Of a DNA stretch of 9,723 bases, positions 1-8,774 are shown piece after piece. The notes under the pieces are model-generated. The model was not told the DNA's origin and made no database searches. It saw only the letters and a list, made by a program, of their open reading frames with translations. The stretch covers positions 1 to 9,723 of the forward strand of contig JAGNPU010000044.1 in NCBI GenBank assembly GCA_017989485.1, in the 5' to 3' direction. Both the position numbers and the translations under genes were made by a program. Positions within the stretch are counted from its first letter, which is position 1; the number at the start of each line of letters is the position of its first letter. The DNA is from Neisseriaceae bacterium (lineage in GTDB: Bacteria; Pseudomonadota; Gammaproteobacteria; Burkholderiales; Neisseriaceae).

Positions 1-132
1 CGCCAGGCCCTGCTTGAACAAAACCCCTGCTTGACTGACCGGGCTCATGTTGGCAGGCCAATCTCGTCGCTCACAGCCGATTAAGCACACCCATACCCCT
101 ATCAACAACATTGGCTTATACACGATGCTCAT
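1..132 (-). CDS. N-terminus of a putative lipoprotein, cut off by the left window edge
   Basis: Forty-four codons are visible, starting with ATG at 132 and still open at position 1. The protein begins with a typical bacterial lipoprotein signal: a short basic n-region (Lys6), a hydrophobic core at about residues 8-19, and a lipobox L17-I18-G19-C20. Cys20 would be the lipidated residue after cleavage by signal peptidase II. Residue +2 is Glu rather than Asp, so by the usual rule the mature protein would go to the outer membrane. A GGAGG Shine-Dalgarno (142-146) lies 9 nt before the ATG and supports this start; an in-frame GTG GTG lies just upstream. The gene has the same direction as the liu operon but sits beyond its terminator, so it probably has its own promoter. 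Function is unknown: no domain is visible in the first 44 residues. Confidence 0.72.
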   Translation of the reverse strand, partial: MSIVYKPMLLIGVWVCLIGCERRDWPANMSPVSQAGVLFKQGLA

Positions 133-202
133 CACCACGCCCCTCCCCTTACTTTTTAATGATCATGGCATTTAAAAGTCCTTTGTTGCGCATCCCCCAA
201 AG

Positions 203-239
203 AATAAAAACCCCAATCGCGTCGTCCACGATTAGGGTT
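203..239 (-). terminator. Rho-independent terminator at the end of the liu operon
   Basis: An 11-bp stem pairs 209-219 with 229-239 around a 9-nt loop. On the minus strand it is followed by a T-rich run (positions 210 down to 203). One pair is informative: 214/234 is a C-A mismatch if read on the plus strand but a G-U wobble on the minus strand, so the hairpin is fully paired only in minus-strand RNA. It begins 26 nt after the stop codon of the acyl-CoA ligase and so marks the 3' end of the operon, isolating it from the lipoprotein gene. Confidence 0.88.
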
Positions 240-264
240 AAGTTATTGCTTTACCAAGTTTAAA

Positions 265-1947
265 TTACCTATCCGTCACGTCTTCCAGCTCTTCTTGCAT
301 GATTTGACGCATTTCAAACTTCTTGATCTTGCCGGTGACGGTCATCGGAAATTCAATCACAAACTTAACGTAGCGAGGGATTTTTTGTCGGGATATTTGC
401 CCATCACAAAAACGACGAATGTCTTCGTCCGTCATGGCTCGGCCTTCTTTCAACACCACCCAAGCGCACAGTTCTTCCCCATATTTGCTGTCGGGCACGC
501 CGATGACCTGCACGTCTAAAATATCGGGGTGGGTGTACAAAAACTCCTCAATCTCGCGCGGATACAGGTTTTCACCGCCGCGGATGACCAAGTCCTTCAT
601 GCGGCCGATGATTTGGCAATAGCCTTCTTCATCCAACACCGCCAAATCGCCGGTATGCATCCAACCCGCAGCATCAATGGCCTCGGCGGTTTTTTGCTCA
701 TCGCCCCAATAGCCCAACATCACCGAATAAGAACGGGTACACAGCTCGCCAGACACGCCACGCGGCACGATTTTGCCCAGCTCATCCACCACCTTGATTT
801 CACAATGAGGGTGCACTCGCCCCACCGTGCTGACGCGCTTGTCAATCGGGTCATCGGTGGCGCTTTGAAAACTCACCGGCGAGGTTTCCGTCATGCCGTA
901 GCAAATGGTCACCTCGCTCATGTACATCTTGTCGATGACCTGGCGCATCACCTCAATCGGGCATGGGCTCCCAGCCATCACGCCGGTACGCAGGCTAGAC
1001 AGGTCATACTGGGCAAACTCGGGATGATCCAATACCGCAATAAACATGGTGGGCACGCCATAGGCCGCCGTGCACTGCTCTTCCTCTACGGCCTTTAGCA
1101 TTTGGGTGGCGTCGAACACCGCCGACGGGTACACCATGGTGGCGCCATGGGTCACACAGGCCAAATTGCCAATCACCATGCCAAAGCAGTGGTACAGCGG
1201 CACCGGGATGCACACGCGGTCTTGCGGCGTCAGCTTAATCCCCTCGCCACAAAAAAAGCCGTTGTTCAAAATATTGTGGTGAGACAGCGTGGCCCCTTTA
1301 GGGCTGCCCGTGGTGCCCGAGGTAAACTGAATGTTAATCGGGTCATCAAACTGTAGCCCCTCTCCGACGTCGGCCAGTGCCGTCAATTCCTCGGCGCCGG
1401 GCGTCGTCATCAGCTCGGTAAAGCGCATCATGCCCGCACGAGGCTCGTCATTGATGCTGATGACGTATTGCAACGAGGGCAGCCGCGGTGAACGCAGCTG
1501 CCCAATCTGACTCTCGGCCAGTTCGGGCACCAGATCACACACCATTTCATTGTAGTTACTGTCTTTAAACGACGACGACATCACGATGGCGCGACAGCCT
1601 ACCTTATTGATCACGTATTCTAATTCGGTCCGCCGATACGAGGGGTTCATGTTCACCAACACCAGCCCGGTTTTGGCCGTGGCGTATTGCATCAGCGTCC
1701 ACTCCACGCAATTGGTGGCCCAAATGCCAATGCGGTCGCCCGGCTCTAGGCCAAGACGGCGCAGGCCACAGGCCAGCTTATTCACCTGGGTCTGCAGTTG
1801 CCGATAGCTTAACCGCACGTTTTGGTGGCGTGAGACCAGGGCCTCATTGTCCGCAAACTGGGCACAGGCCTCATCAAATCGTTGGCCAATCGTGACCCCA
1901 ATTAAGGGCGTGACGCTGGCACCATTCACATAGCTTAGTTGACTCAT
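265..1947 (-). CDS. AMP-forming acyl-CoA ligase (ANL superfamily), probably for a branched or medium-chain acid
   Basis: This 560-residue protein is a cytosolic acyl-CoA synthetase: carboxylic acid + ATP + CoA gives acyl-CoA + AMP + PPi. All core motifs of the family are present: the phosphate-binding loop [11 protein letters not shown] (208-218), the YGMTE adenine/ATP motif (350-354), the ribose-binding Asp in HTGD (Asp434), the hinge-region GRMKD motif (448-452, Arg449), and the C-terminal catalytic lysine in TGK (Lys540). The length is normal for FadD/ACSF2-like ligases and there is no membrane segment. The start is fixed by AAGGAG (1953-1958), 5 nt before the ATG. It is the last gene of the operon, 95 bp after HMG-CoA lyase. 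That spacer contains a small GC-rich hairpin (2002-2018) without a U-run and no convincing promoter. The context suggests activation of isovalerate or a related short or medium-chain acid into the pathway, but substrate cannot be read from motifs. Acetoacetyl-CoA synthetase is less likely because the length is about 100 residues short for that family. Confidence 0.9.
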   Translation of the reverse strand: MSQLSYVNGASVTPLIGVTIGQRFDEACAQFADNEALVSRHQNVRLSYRQLQTQVNKLACGLRRLGLEPGDRIGIWATNCVEWTLMQYATAKTGLVLVNMNPSYRRTELEYVINKVGCRAIVMSSSFKDSNYNEMVCDLVPELAESQIGQLRSPRLPSLQYVISINDEPRAGMMRFTELMTTPGAEELTALADVGEGLQFDDPINIQFTSGTTGSPKGATLSHHNILNNGFFCGEGIKLTPQDRVCIPVPLYHCFGMVIGNLACVTHGATMVYPSAVFDATQMLKAVEEEQCTAAYGVPTMFIAVLDHPEFAQYDLSSLRTGVMAGSPCPIEVMRQVIDKMYMSEVTICYGMTETSPVSFQSATDDPIDKRVSTVGRVHPHCEIKVVDELGKIVPRGVSGELCTRSYSVMLGYWGDEQKTAEAIDAAGWMHTGDLAVLDEEGYCQIIGRMKDLVIRGGENLYPREIEEFLYTHPDILDVQVIGVPDSKYGEELCAWVVLKEGRAMTDEDIRRFCDGQISRQKIPRYVKFVIEFPMTVTGKIKKFEMRQIMQEELEDVTDR

Positions 1948-2042
1948 GCTTACTCCTTATTTCTGCTCTCGTTTGTAGATAACGACTGCTGTGGGTCCGG
2001 TCGCGGCATTTCACCGCGCCTTGTTTATTCTGTATGCCCTGC

Positions 2043-2939
2043 TTAAGACGACATCGCTTTGGCGCTGTGAGACGCTGGGCTGCGCCCTAATTCATGGCTA
2101 ATCCAATGCGCGGTGTCGATGAGCTGGGGCAAATCCACCCCGGTCTCTATGCCTAAGCCTTGCAGCAAATACACCACGTCTTCGGTGGCCACGTTGCCGC
2201 TGGCCCCTTTGGCATAAGGACAGCCGCCCAGACCGGCCACCGAGGCGTCAAATACCGACACCCCCATTTGTAAGGCCGCAAAAATATTGGCGATGGCCAT
2301 GCCGTAAGTGTTGTGAAAATGCCCGGCCAGCTGCGGCAGCGGCACCCGCTTGGCCACCGTCTCGATTAAGGCTATGGTCGCCAACGGCGTGCCCACGCCG
2401 ATGGTGTCGCCCAAGCTGATTTCATAACAGCCTAAATCCAGCAGCCGCTGCGCCACCTCGGCCACCTGAGCCGGCGCAATCTGCCCTTCGTACGGGCAGC
2501 CCAGCACGCAAGAGACGTAGCCGCGCACTTTGACCCCATGGCTTTGGGCCGCACGCAGCACCGGCACAAAGCGCGCAATCGATGCGTCGATGCTGCAGTT
2601 GATGTTTTTTTGGGAAAACGATTCTGACGCCGCCGCAAACACCGCCACCTCTCGGGCACCGGCGCCGTAAGCGGCCTCAAAACCCTGCAGGTTGGGCGCC
2701 AACACCGGATAGGCCACTCCAGCATGCGGCTTGAGCCCCGCCATCACCGCCTTGGCGTCGGCCATTTGTGGCACCCACTTGGGCGACACAAACGCCGTGG
2801 CCTCTATGGTGCTTAGCCCTGCCAAACCCAAACGCTCGATCAGCGCCAGTTTGACCTCGGTACTGACGGGCTGCGCCTCATTTTGCAAGCCGTCACGCGG
2901 TCCGACCTCGACGATTTTAACCCGTTTAGGCAGGCGCAT
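2043..2939 (-). CDS. liuE: Hydroxymethylglutaryl-CoA lyase
   Basis: It catalyses the last step of leucine degradation, splitting 3-hydroxy-3-methylglutaryl-CoA into acetyl-CoA and acetoacetate; it is a divalent-metal-dependent TIM-barrel enzyme. The 298-residue length is typical of the bacterial enzyme. Key residues align with human HMGCL at a constant offset of 26: Arg15 and Asp16 (human Arg41/Asp42), the metal-binding His207 and His209 (His233/His235), Cys240 in the family signature [16 protein letters not shown] (Cys266), and Asn249 (Asn275). No mitochondrial leader is present, as expected. The ATG lies inside the end of the preceding carboxylase gene (14-bp overlap) and has a very good Shine-Dalgarno 6 nt upstream, so the two genes are translationally adjacent and probably coupled. 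The related 2-isopropylmalate/homocitrate synthase family is ruled out by the Cys signature and the short length. Confidence 0.96.
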   Translation of the reverse strand: MRLPKRVKIVEVGPRDGLQNEAQPVSTEVKLALIERLGLAGLSTIEATAFVSPKWVPQMADAKAVMAGLKPHAGVAYPVLAPNLQGFEAAYGAGAREVAVFAAASESFSQKNINCSIDASIARFVPVLRAAQSHGVKVRGYVSCVLGCPYEGQIAPAQVAEVAQRLLDLGCYEISLGDTIGVGTPLATIALIETVAKRVPLPQLAGHFHNTYGMAIANIFAALQMGVSVFDASVAGLGGCPYAKGASGNVATEDVVYLLQGLGIETGVDLPQLIDTAHWISHELGRSPASHSAKAMSS

Positions 2940-4953
2940 CGCAGGCCTCCTTCACGCCGACGGCAAACACCAACAGCTCATCCCCATCCGCCACTTGATC
3001 GGTCACGCCAAACAGCACCGACTCAATCATGCCATCAATAGGCGCGGTAATGGTGTGCTCCATTTTCATGGCTTCCAACACCATTAAGGCGTCGCCTTTT
3101 TTGACCACGTCGCCGGCGCTGACCCACACCTTCACCACTTGACCCGGCATCGGTGCCGTCAGCCCATTTTCAGACCCAGACTCTTCGCCTTGCGCATGAT
3201 AAGGATCAACATAGTGAAACACGTGGGCATCGCCATCGACAAACACCGACACCGCCTGGCCCAACCGCTGCACGCGGGCTTTTTTCTGCTGGCCGGCAAT
3301 CATCGCCGTCAGCTGGCCATCGTCGGTCAGCTGACCTGAAGCCTGAACCGCCTGGCCAGACAGCAACAGGTTAAATCGGCCCGGCCCCTCATAGCGTGCC
3401 TTGACCGTCAACGGCTCACCCAAATGGAGCCAGTTCACCTGACGGCGTAGGCGCCCATTTAAGCGCCAGCCATCGGCCTCATGCCAGGGCGACTGCGCGT
3501 CGGCGCCTGCCTGCGCTGGCCGCTGCCAATCGCGCTGCTGCTGTAGCAATAGCCCTAGGGTGGCCAAGGCAGACACGCTGTCTGCCACCGGCTCGGTATT
3601 CGGCAACAGGGCCGCCTGCTCGCGCTCAATCAGGCCGGTGTCAAGATTGGCTTGAGTAAACGAATCACAGGCCACCAGGCGCCGTAAAAACCCAATATTG
3701 TTGCTTAAGCCCAAAACGTTGAACTCACCCAGAGCGCGGTGCATGCGGTTCAGCGCTTCGGCACGGTCTTCCCCCCAGACGATGAGCTTGGCAATCATCG
3801 GGTCGTAGTGGCTGCTGATCACGTCGCCGGTTTCAACGCCGCTGTCAATGCGCACAAAGGCATTGGTTTCAGGCCGATGCATGTACACGATTTTGCCCGT
3901 GGCCGGTAAAAAGCCTTTGTCGGGGTCTTCCGCGTAAATCCGTGCTTCCAGGGCGTGGCCACGGATGGCCAGCTGGGCCTGGGTTTTCGGCAAGGGTTCA
4001 CCGTAGGCCACGCGCAGCTGCCACTCGACCAGGTCTTCGCCGGTAATCATTTCCGTCACCGGATGCTCTACCTGCAGCCGCGTGTTCATTTCCATAAAGT
4101 AAAACTCACCGCTTTGATGGGCGATGAACTCTACCGTGCCCGCGCCCACGTAGCCCACGGCACGCGCGGCGTTAATCGCCGCTTCACGCATGGCGCCTAG
4201 GTGGGCGTCGCTGACGTTCGGCGCAGGGGCTTCTTCTAATACCTTTTGGTGACGGCGCTGCACCGAACAGTCGCGTTCAAAAAAGTGTACGTAGTTGCCA
4301 TGCGTGTCGCCAAACACCTGCACCTCGATGTGGCGGGGACGGCTAATGTATTTTTCCAACAGGACGTCGGCGTTGCCAAAGCTGGCGCTGGCCTCGCGCT
4401 GACAGCCGGCCAAAGCCGTCAAAAACTGATCCGAGGCTTCTACCAGGCTCATGCCCTTGCCCCCACCGCCGGCGCTGGCCTTAATCAGCAGCGGATACCC
4501 AATGCGGTCTGCTTCTTGATGCAAAAACTGCGGGTCTTGATTGCTGCCGTGATAGCCCGGCGTCAACGGCACGTTGGCTTTTTCCATCAGTGACTTGGCC
4601 GTGGCCTTTAAGCCCATGGCACGAATGGCGGTCACCGGCGGGCCAATAAACACCAGATTATTGACGCGGCAGGCCTCGGCAAAGGCTTCGTTTTCCGACA
4701 AAAAACCATAGCCAGGATGGATGGCCTGGGCCCCAGTTTGTTTGGCGGCGGCGATGATGTGGTCGATTTGCAAATAGCTCTCACGGGCCGGCGCGGGGCC
4801 GATGCACACGGCCTCGTCGGCCAGCTTGACGTGCTGGGCGTGGGCGTCGGCGTGAGAATACACCGCCACGGTGGCAATGCCCATTTTTTTGGCGCTACGA
4901 ATCACTCGGCAGGCAATCTCGCCGCGGTTGGCAATTAAAATTTTATTAAACAT
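2926..4953 (-). CDS. liuD: 3-methylcrotonyl-CoA carboxylase, biotin-carrying alpha subunit
   Basis: This 675-residue subunit carboxylates its own biotin with ATP and bicarbonate and, with the beta subunit, converts 3-methylcrotonyl-CoA to 3-methylglutaconyl-CoA. Domains in order: biotin carboxylase N-domain (about 1-110, starting [13 protein letters not shown]), ATP-grasp (about 115-315) with the glycine-rich loop at 161-167, biotin carboxylase C-domain (to about 450), a linker/BT region (about 450-590), and a biotinyl domain (about 605-668). Catalytic residues are intact: Lys116, Lys158, Lys237, Glu275, Glu288, Asn290, Arg292 and Arg338, nearly the same numbering as E. coli AccC. The biotin attachment motif EAMKM is at 627-631, so Lys630 is the biotinylated residue. 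Propionyl- or geranyl-CoA carboxylase alpha subunits look similar; the neighbouring isovaleryl-CoA dehydrogenase, hydratase and HMG-CoA lyase favour methylcrotonyl-CoA. The start has AAAGGA about 5 nt upstream and lies 22 nt after liuC. Confidence 0.95.
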   Translation of the reverse strand: MFNKILIANRGEIACRVIRSAKKMGIATVAVYSHADAHAQHVKLADEAVCIGPAPARESYLQIDHIIAAAKQTGAQAIHPGYGFLSENEAFAEACRVNNLVFIGPPVTAIRAMGLKATAKSLMEKANVPLTPGYHGSNQDPQFLHQEADRIGYPLLIKASAGGGGKGMSLVEASDQFLTALAGCQREASASFGNADVLLEKYISRPRHIEVQVFGDTHGNYVHFFERDCSVQRRHQKVLEEAPAPNVSDAHLGAMREAAINAARAVGYVGAGTVEFIAHQSGEFYFMEMNTRLQVEHPVTEMITGEDLVEWQLRVAYGEPLPKTQAQLAIRGHALEARIYAEDPDKGFLPATGKIVYMHRPETNAFVRIDSGVETGDVISSHYDPMIAKLIVWGEDRAEALNRMHRALGEFNVLGLSNNIGFLRRLVACDSFTQANLDTGLIEREQAALLPNTEPVADSVSALATLGLLLQQQRDWQRPAQAGADAQSPWHEADGWRLNGRLRRQVNWLHLGEPLTVKARYEGPGRFNLLLSGQAVQASGQLTDDGQLTAMIAGQQKKARVQRLGQAVSVFVDGDAHVFHYVDPYHAQGEESGSENGLTAPMPGQVVKVWVSAGDVVKKGDALMVLEAMKMEHTITAPIDGMIESVLFGVTDQVADGDELLVFAVGVKEACDAPA
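2946..2952 (-). promoter_or_regulatory. Ribosome binding site of liuE inside the liuD coding end
   Basis: AAGGAGG on the minus strand, 6 nt before the liuE ATG. It lies within the last codons of liuD, fixes the start at 2939 and supports the 14-bp gene overlap. Confidence 0.85.
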
Positions 4954-4975
4954 GGTATTCCTTTAAACGACGTCG

Positions 4976-5764
4976 TTATGGGGCTGGCCAAACAGGGGCA
5001 CGTTTGTTCAAAAAAGCGTCTAGGCCTTCTTTGGCTTCGGCGCCTGAGCGCAGGGTCGCAATGCGGTGGGCGGTGTCGGCCAGCAGCGGCGCGGCTATCG
5101 GCTGGTGGTTTACCGCAAAAATCAAGGCCTTGGCCGCGGCTTGCGCCTGCGGTCCGCCGGCCAATAGGCTGGCGCACAGGTCGGCGACGGTTTGGTCCAA
5201 GGCGGACACCGTGGGGGCCACCTCGTGCACCAGGCCTATTTCATAGGCCCGCTGGGCGCTGATTTTTTCGGCGCTCAAAAAATAGCGGTGTGCCTGTCTG
5301 GCGCCCATGGCACGCAGCACATAGGGGCTAATGGTGGCCGGCGTCAGGCCTAAGCGTACTTCTGAGGTGGCAAATACGGCGCCCTCTACCGCCACGCATA
5401 GGTCACAGGCGGCCGCCAGGCCAAGGCCACCGCCCATGGCCGCGCCGTGAACCCGTGCAATCGTCGGCTTGCTGATGCGGGCAATGCGGTCCAACATGTG
5501 GGCCAGCCGCTCGGCGTCGGCCACATTGGTGGCCAAGTCGGCCTCGCCCGCCGCCTTCATCCAGTTCAGGTCGGCCCCGGCAGAAAAATGCTTGCCGCGG
5601 CCGCTTAAAATCACCACCCGCGTGTCGGTGTCTTGATCGAGCTGCACAAAGCAATCGGTGAGCTCCTCAATGAGGGCCGCATTAAACGCATTGCCCACCT
5701 CCGGCCGATTCAACCATACGTAGGTCAGCTGCTGCTGGCGCACGATCTCTAAATGTTGATACAT
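4976..5764 (-). CDS. liuC: Methylglutaconyl-CoA hydratase (enoyl-CoA hydratase family)
   Basis: A 262-residue crotonase-fold enzyme that, in this context, hydrates 3-methylglutaconyl-CoA to HMG-CoA. The two oxyanion-hole regions are clear: HFSAGADL (59-66) and GAAMGGGLGLAAACD (107-121). The second catalytic glutamate of the family is present as Glu135. At the position of the first glutamate (rat mitochondrial hydratase Glu144) there is Gly115. As I recall, this Gly together with a following PATISPYV stretch (142-149) is usual in the bacterial LiuC-type branch rather than a defect. The open frame continues 44 codons upstream into liuB, but that extension is Arg/Gly-rich and unlike the family, while the ATG at 5764 begins a normal N-terminus (MYQHLEI) with AAGGAGG 6 nt before it. 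It lies 17 nt after liuB and 22 nt before liuD, in the same operon. A general enoyl-CoA hydratase is the alternative, but context strongly favours LiuC. Confidence 0.92.
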   Translation of the reverse strand: MYQHLEIVRQQQLTYVWLNRPEVGNAFNAALIEELTDCFVQLDQDTDTRVVILSGRGKHFSAGADLNWMKAAGEADLATNVADAERLAHMLDRIARISKPTIARVHGAAMGGGLGLAAACDLCVAVEGAVFATSEVRLGLTPATISPYVLRAMGARQAHRYFLSAEKISAQRAYEIGLVHEVAPTVSALDQTVADLCASLLAGGPQAQAAAKALIFAVNHQPIAAPLLADTAHRIATLRSGAEAKEGLDAFLNKRAPVWPAP

Positions 5765-5770
5765 GATGGA

Positions 5771-5777
5771 CCTCCTT
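5771..5777 (-). promoter_or_regulatory. Ribosome binding site that decides the liuC start
   Basis: AAGGAGG on the minus strand, with 6 nt to the ATG at 5764. It lies in the 17-nt gap after the liuB stop (5782-5784) and argues against the longer reading that would start at 5896 inside liuB. Confidence 0.85.
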
Positions 5778-5781
5778 AGCC

Positions 5782-7389
5782 TTACATGCGAAACACGCCA
5801 AAATGGGTGGCTTCTGCCGGTGCGTTCAGCGCCGCCGACACGCTCAGGCCCAATACCCGACGCGTGTTGGCCGGATCGATGACGCCATCGTCCCACAGGC
5901 GCGCCGAAGCATAAAACGGATGGCCTTGGTGTTCATACTGATCGCGAATGGGCTGTTTAAACGCCTGCTCCTCTTCTGCGCTCCAACTGCCGCCCTTGCC
6001 TTCAATGGCGTCGCGCTTCAGCGTGGTCAACACGCTGGCCGCCTGCTCGCCGCCCATCACGCCGATGCGCGAGTTGGGCCAGGTCCATAAGAAGCGAGGC
6101 GAATAGGCGCGCCCACACATGCCATAGTTGCCCGCACCAAAAGAGCCGCCAATAATCAGGGTGAACTTCGGCACCTTGGCCGTGGCCACCGCCATCACCA
6201 GCTTGGCGCCATTTTTGGCAATGCCTTCGTTTTCATACTTGCGCCCCACCATAAACCCGGTGATGTTTTGCAAGAAAATCAAGGGGATGCCGCGCTGACA
6301 GCACAGTTCGATAAAGTGGGTGCCTTTTTGCGCCGACTCCGAGAACAATATGCCGTTGTTGGCAATAATCCCGACGGGATGGCCATACAGCCGCGCAAAG
6401 CCGGTGATCAGCGTGGTACCAAAGCGGGCCTTAAACTCATCAAACTGTGAGCCATCAACGATGCGGGCAATGATTTCACGCACGTCGTAGGGCTTGCGGG
6501 TGTCGCTGGGCACCACGCCATACAGCTCTTCGGCCGGGTACAGCGGCTCACGCACCGCGTGCACGTCTAAATCATGGGTTTTTTTATGGTTGAGGTTGGC
6601 CACAATGGTGCGGGCCAGGCCCAAAGCATGGTGGTCGTTTTCAGCCAAATAGTCGGCCACGCCAGACACGCGGGTGTGTACGTCGCCGCCGCCCAGGTCT
6701 TCCGTGCTGACGATTTCACCGGTGGCCGCCTTCACCAACGGCGGCCCGCCCAAGAAAATAGTCCCCTGGTTGCGCACAATAATCGTTTCGTCTGACATCG
6801 CCGGCACATAAGCGCCACCGGCAGTACAGCTGCCCATCACCACCGCAATTTGCGGAATGCCCTTGGCCGACATTTGCGCCTGATTGTAAAAAATTCGCCC
6901 AAAGTGGTCGCGATCCGGAAACACTTCGTCTTGCAGCGGCAAATACGCGCCGCCAGAATCAACCAAGTAAATGCAGGGCAAATGATTTTGTTCGGCAATT
7001 TCCTGAGCCCGCAGGTGCTTTTTCACCGTCATCGGGTAATAGGTGCCGCCCTTAACGGTGGCGTCGTTGGCGACAATCATGCACTGGCGCCCGTGCACTT
7101 GGCCGATGCCGGTCACCACGCCCGCAGCCGGCACCTCGTTGCCATACATGTCCCAGGCGGCCAGCTGGCCCACCTCTAAAAAACTGCTGCCCTCGTCTAA
7201 CAACACGTCGATGCGCTCACGCACCAACAGCTTGCCACGGCCTTCGTGGCGGGCACTGGCGGCTTCGCCACCGCCTTGCTGAATGGTATGGGCCACGTCG
7301 TTTAAGTCTTGCAACGCCTGCTGCATGGCCTCGGCGTTTTGGCGAAATTCATCGCTGCGGGGGTTGATGCTGGATTTGAATTGATTCAT
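5782..7389 (-). CDS. liuB: 3-methylcrotonyl-CoA carboxylase, carboxyltransferase beta subunit
   Basis: This 535-residue subunit transfers the carboxyl group from biotin on the alpha subunit to 3-methylcrotonyl-CoA. It has the two crotonase-like carboxyltransferase domains: an N-terminal half with the SGGAYLPLQ loop (145-153) and [16 protein letters not shown] (186-201), and a C-terminal half with [16 protein letters not shown] (414-429) and [11 protein letters not shown] (443-453). The last two signatures form the acyl-CoA/biotin site in the propionyl/methylcrotonyl group. Length is the usual 530-540 residues. The start has GAGG 6 nt upstream. It lies 32 nt after the dehydrogenase gene and 17 nt before the hydratase. 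Propionyl-CoA carboxylase beta is a close relative, but the SGGAYLPLQ segment and the operon context point to methylcrotonyl-CoA. Confidence 0.95.
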   Translation of the reverse strand: MNQFKSSINPRSDEFRQNAEAMQQALQDLNDVAHTIQQGGGEAASARHEGRGKLLVRERIDVLLDEGSSFLEVGQLAAWDMYGNEVPAAGVVTGIGQVHGRQCMIVANDATVKGGTYYPMTVKKHLRAQEIAEQNHLPCIYLVDSGGAYLPLQDEVFPDRDHFGRIFYNQAQMSAKGIPQIAVVMGSCTAGGAYVPAMSDETIIVRNQGTIFLGGPPLVKAATGEIVSTEDLGGGDVHTRVSGVADYLAENDHHALGLARTIVANLNHKKTHDLDVHAVREPLYPAEELYGVVPSDTRKPYDVREIIARIVDGSQFDEFKARFGTTLITGFARLYGHPVGIIANNGILFSESAQKGTHFIELCCQRGIPLIFLQNITGFMVGRKYENEGIAKNGAKLVMAVATAKVPKFTLIIGGSFGAGNYGMCGRAYSPRFLWTWPNSRIGVMGGEQAASVLTTLKRDAIEGKGGSWSAEEEQAFKQPIRDQYEHQGHPFYASARLWDDGVIDPANTRRVLGLSVSAALNAPAEATHFGVFRM

Positions 7390-7421
7390 GGTTGACCTCG
7401 TTGTGCATACATCACGGTTAA

Positions 7422-8594
7422 TTAAGCAGTTTCGTTAAACAACTCGCGACCAATTAACATTCTGCGGATTTCTGACGTGCCGGCGCCAATTTCATACAGC
7501 TTGGCATCGCGCCACAGGCGACCCACCGCATACTCATTGATGTAGCCATTGCCCCCTAGGGTTTGAATCGCCTCACCCGCCATCCAGGTGGCCTTTTCGG
7601 CCGAATACAAAATGGCGCTGGCGGCGTCTTTGCGGAAGCTGCGGGCGTGGTCGCTCTGATCACAGGCGCGGCCAACCGCATACACTAAGGCCTTACAGGC
7701 CAGCCAGGTGCTGTACATGTCGGCCAGCTTGCCCTGCATGAGTTGAAATTCCCCGATGGCCTGGCCAAACTGTTTGCGATCGTGCAAATAAGGAATCACT
7801 TCGTCCATGCAGGCCGCCATAATGCCCAACGGCCCACCGCTCAACACCGCCCGTTCGTAATCCAGGCCGCTCATCAATACCTTGACGCCACCGCCCTCAG
7901 TACCCAAAACGTTTTCCACCGGCACTTCGCAGTCGTCAAAGAACAAGGGATAGGTGTTGGAGCCGCGCATGCCTAATTTGTCTAAATGGCTGCCGTGGCT
8001 AAAGCCTTGATAATTTTTTTCCACAATAAAGGCCGTCATGCCCTTGCCACCAGCGGCTGGATCGGTCTTGGCATACACAATCAGCACGTCGGCATCGCCG
8101 CCGTTGGTGATCCACATCTTAGAGCCGTTCAAGACGTACACATCGCCCTTTTTTTCGGCGCGCAGCTGCATGCTCACCACGTCAGACCCTGCATTGGGCT
8201 CAGACATGGCCAACGCCCCCACGTGCTCACCCGTCACCAGCTTGGGCAGGTATTTGGCTTTTTGCGCCGCATTGCCGTTGCGGTTCAGCTGGTTCACACA
8301 CAGATTAGAGTGGGCACCATAAGACAGGCCCACCGATGCCGACGCACGCGACAGCTCTTCCATCGCCACAATGTGGGCCAAATAGCCCATATTGCTGCCG
8401 CCATACTCTTCGCTCACCGTCATCCCCAACAAACCCAAATCGCCCATTTTGCGCCACAGGTCGGCCGGAAACTCATTGTCTTGATCAATTTTCGCCGCGC
8501 GCGGGGCGATTTCTTTGGCACTAAACGCCACTAGGGTTTCGCGCAACATGGTCATGGTTTCGTCCATGCCGAAGTCTAAGGTTTGTATCATCAT
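7422..8594 (-). CDS. liuA: Isovaleryl-CoA dehydrogenase
   Basis: This FAD enzyme oxidises isovaleryl-CoA to 3-methylcrotonyl-CoA and passes electrons to electron-transfer flavoprotein. The 390-residue protein carries both acyl-CoA dehydrogenase signatures: [13 protein letters not shown] (126-138) and [12 protein letters not shown] (344-355). The feature separating isovaleryl-CoA dehydrogenase from medium- or short-chain enzymes is the catalytic base. Here Glu247 in the segment [10 protein letters not shown] matches Glu254 of human IVD, and Ala371 in YEIGAGTSE replaces the usual Glu376 of medium-chain enzymes. It is the first gene of the operon and defines the pathway entry. Two ATGs stand in tandem (8594 and 8591); AGGAG lies 7 nt before the first, which I prefer. 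A 77-nt leader separates it from the predicted transcription start near 8671. Confidence 0.96.
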   Translation of the reverse strand: MMIQTLDFGMDETMTMLRETLVAFSAKEIAPRAAKIDQDNEFPADLWRKMGDLGLLGMTVSEEYGGSNMGYLAHIVAMEELSRASASVGLSYGAHSNLCVNQLNRNGNAAQKAKYLPKLVTGEHVGALAMSEPNAGSDVVSMQLRAEKKGDVYVLNGSKMWITNGGDADVLIVYAKTDPAAGGKGMTAFIVEKNYQGFSHGSHLDKLGMRGSNTYPLFFDDCEVPVENVLGTEGGGVKVLMSGLDYERAVLSGGPLGIMAACMDEVIPYLHDRKQFGQAIGEFQLMQGKLADMYSTWLACKALVYAVGRACDQSDHARSFRKDAASAILYSAEKATWMAGEAIQTLGGNGYINEYAVGRLWRDAKLYEIGAGTSEIRRMLIGRELFNETA

Positions 8595-8677
8595 GGTGTT
8601 TCTCCTTTGTCTTTTTTGTCTGACGGCCTTGAGTCGCCATATCAGGCGTAGCGCCCATAGCCGAATGCCTTAACACC

Positions 8678-8706
8678 ACTATACATGGGTCAATCAAAAA
8701 AATGAA
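8678..8706 (-). promoter_or_regulatory. Candidate promoter of the liu operon
   Basis: On the minus strand TATAGT (8683-8678) matches five of six bases of the -10 consensus. A 17-nt spacer leads to TTCATT (8706-8701), a weak -35. The start would be A at about 8671, giving a 77-nt leader with a small GGCG/CGCC hairpin (8645-8655) before liuA. The weak -35 overlaps the inverted repeat at 8692-8726, which would suit repression, but this is an inference from position only. Confidence 0.5.
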
Positions 8707-8726
8707 TAGCAATTCATAATTTGATT
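8692..8726. promoter_or_regulatory. Nested inverted repeat, candidate operator of the divergent regulator
   Basis: The inner dyad is ATGAATagcaATTCAT (8702-8717), 6-bp perfect arms with a 4-nt centre. It is flanked by a second pair of arms, AATCAAA (8692-8698) and TTTGATT (8720-8726), so the whole element spans 35 bp with a one-base asymmetry. It lies between the two divergent promoter candidates and covers the presumed -35 of liuA. It is not expected to be transcribed from either promoter, which favours a protein-binding site over an RNA hairpin. TetR-family repressors bind such dyads in divergent regions; the match to this regulator is inferred. Confidence 0.5.
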
Positions 8727-8739
8727 TTAATTTATTTCA

Positions 8740-8768
8740 TGTACTAAATTCATGCCTTAAACTATAAT
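8740..8768 (+). promoter_or_regulatory. Promoter of the TetR-family regulator, predicting a leaderless mRNA
   Basis: A perfect TATAAT occurs at 8763-8768. A start 7 nt downstream falls on A8775, the first base of the ATG. The -35 at 17 nt spacing (8740-8745, TGTACT) is poor. An alternative is TTGATT (8721-8726) with TAAATT (8745-8750) at 18-nt spacing, which would give an 18-nt leader but one without any Shine-Dalgarno. Confidence 0.5.
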
Positions 8769-8774
8769 GCCCAA

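Noticed and set aside
529..1098. 189-codon open frame on the plus strand
   Set aside because: Antisense to the acyl-CoA ligase; low-complexity His/Arg-rich translation and no credible ribosome binding site. Shadow of the real gene.
5765..5896. 44-codon N-terminal extension of the hydratase
   Set aside because: It would overlap liuB by 115 bp, reads as an Arg/Gly-rich stretch unlike crotonases, and lacks the strong Shine-Dalgarno present before the ATG at 5764.
7986..8534. 182-codon open frame on the plus strand
   Set aside because: It lies wholly antisense to the dehydrogenase gene, whose motifs are intact, and its His/Arg/Ala-rich translation shows no domain. Typical shadow frame in GC-rich coding DNA.
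8595..8671. Possible riboswitch or attenuator in the liu leader
   Set aside because: The 77-nt leader holds only a 4-bp GGCG/CGCC hairpin and no terminator stem or run of leucine codons.
8521..8712. 63-codon minus-strand frame overlapping the liu leader, possible upstream peptide
   Set aside because: It begins upstream of the predicted transcription start with a non-ATG codon, has no stop before entering the liuA coding region in another frame, and has no clear ribosome binding site.
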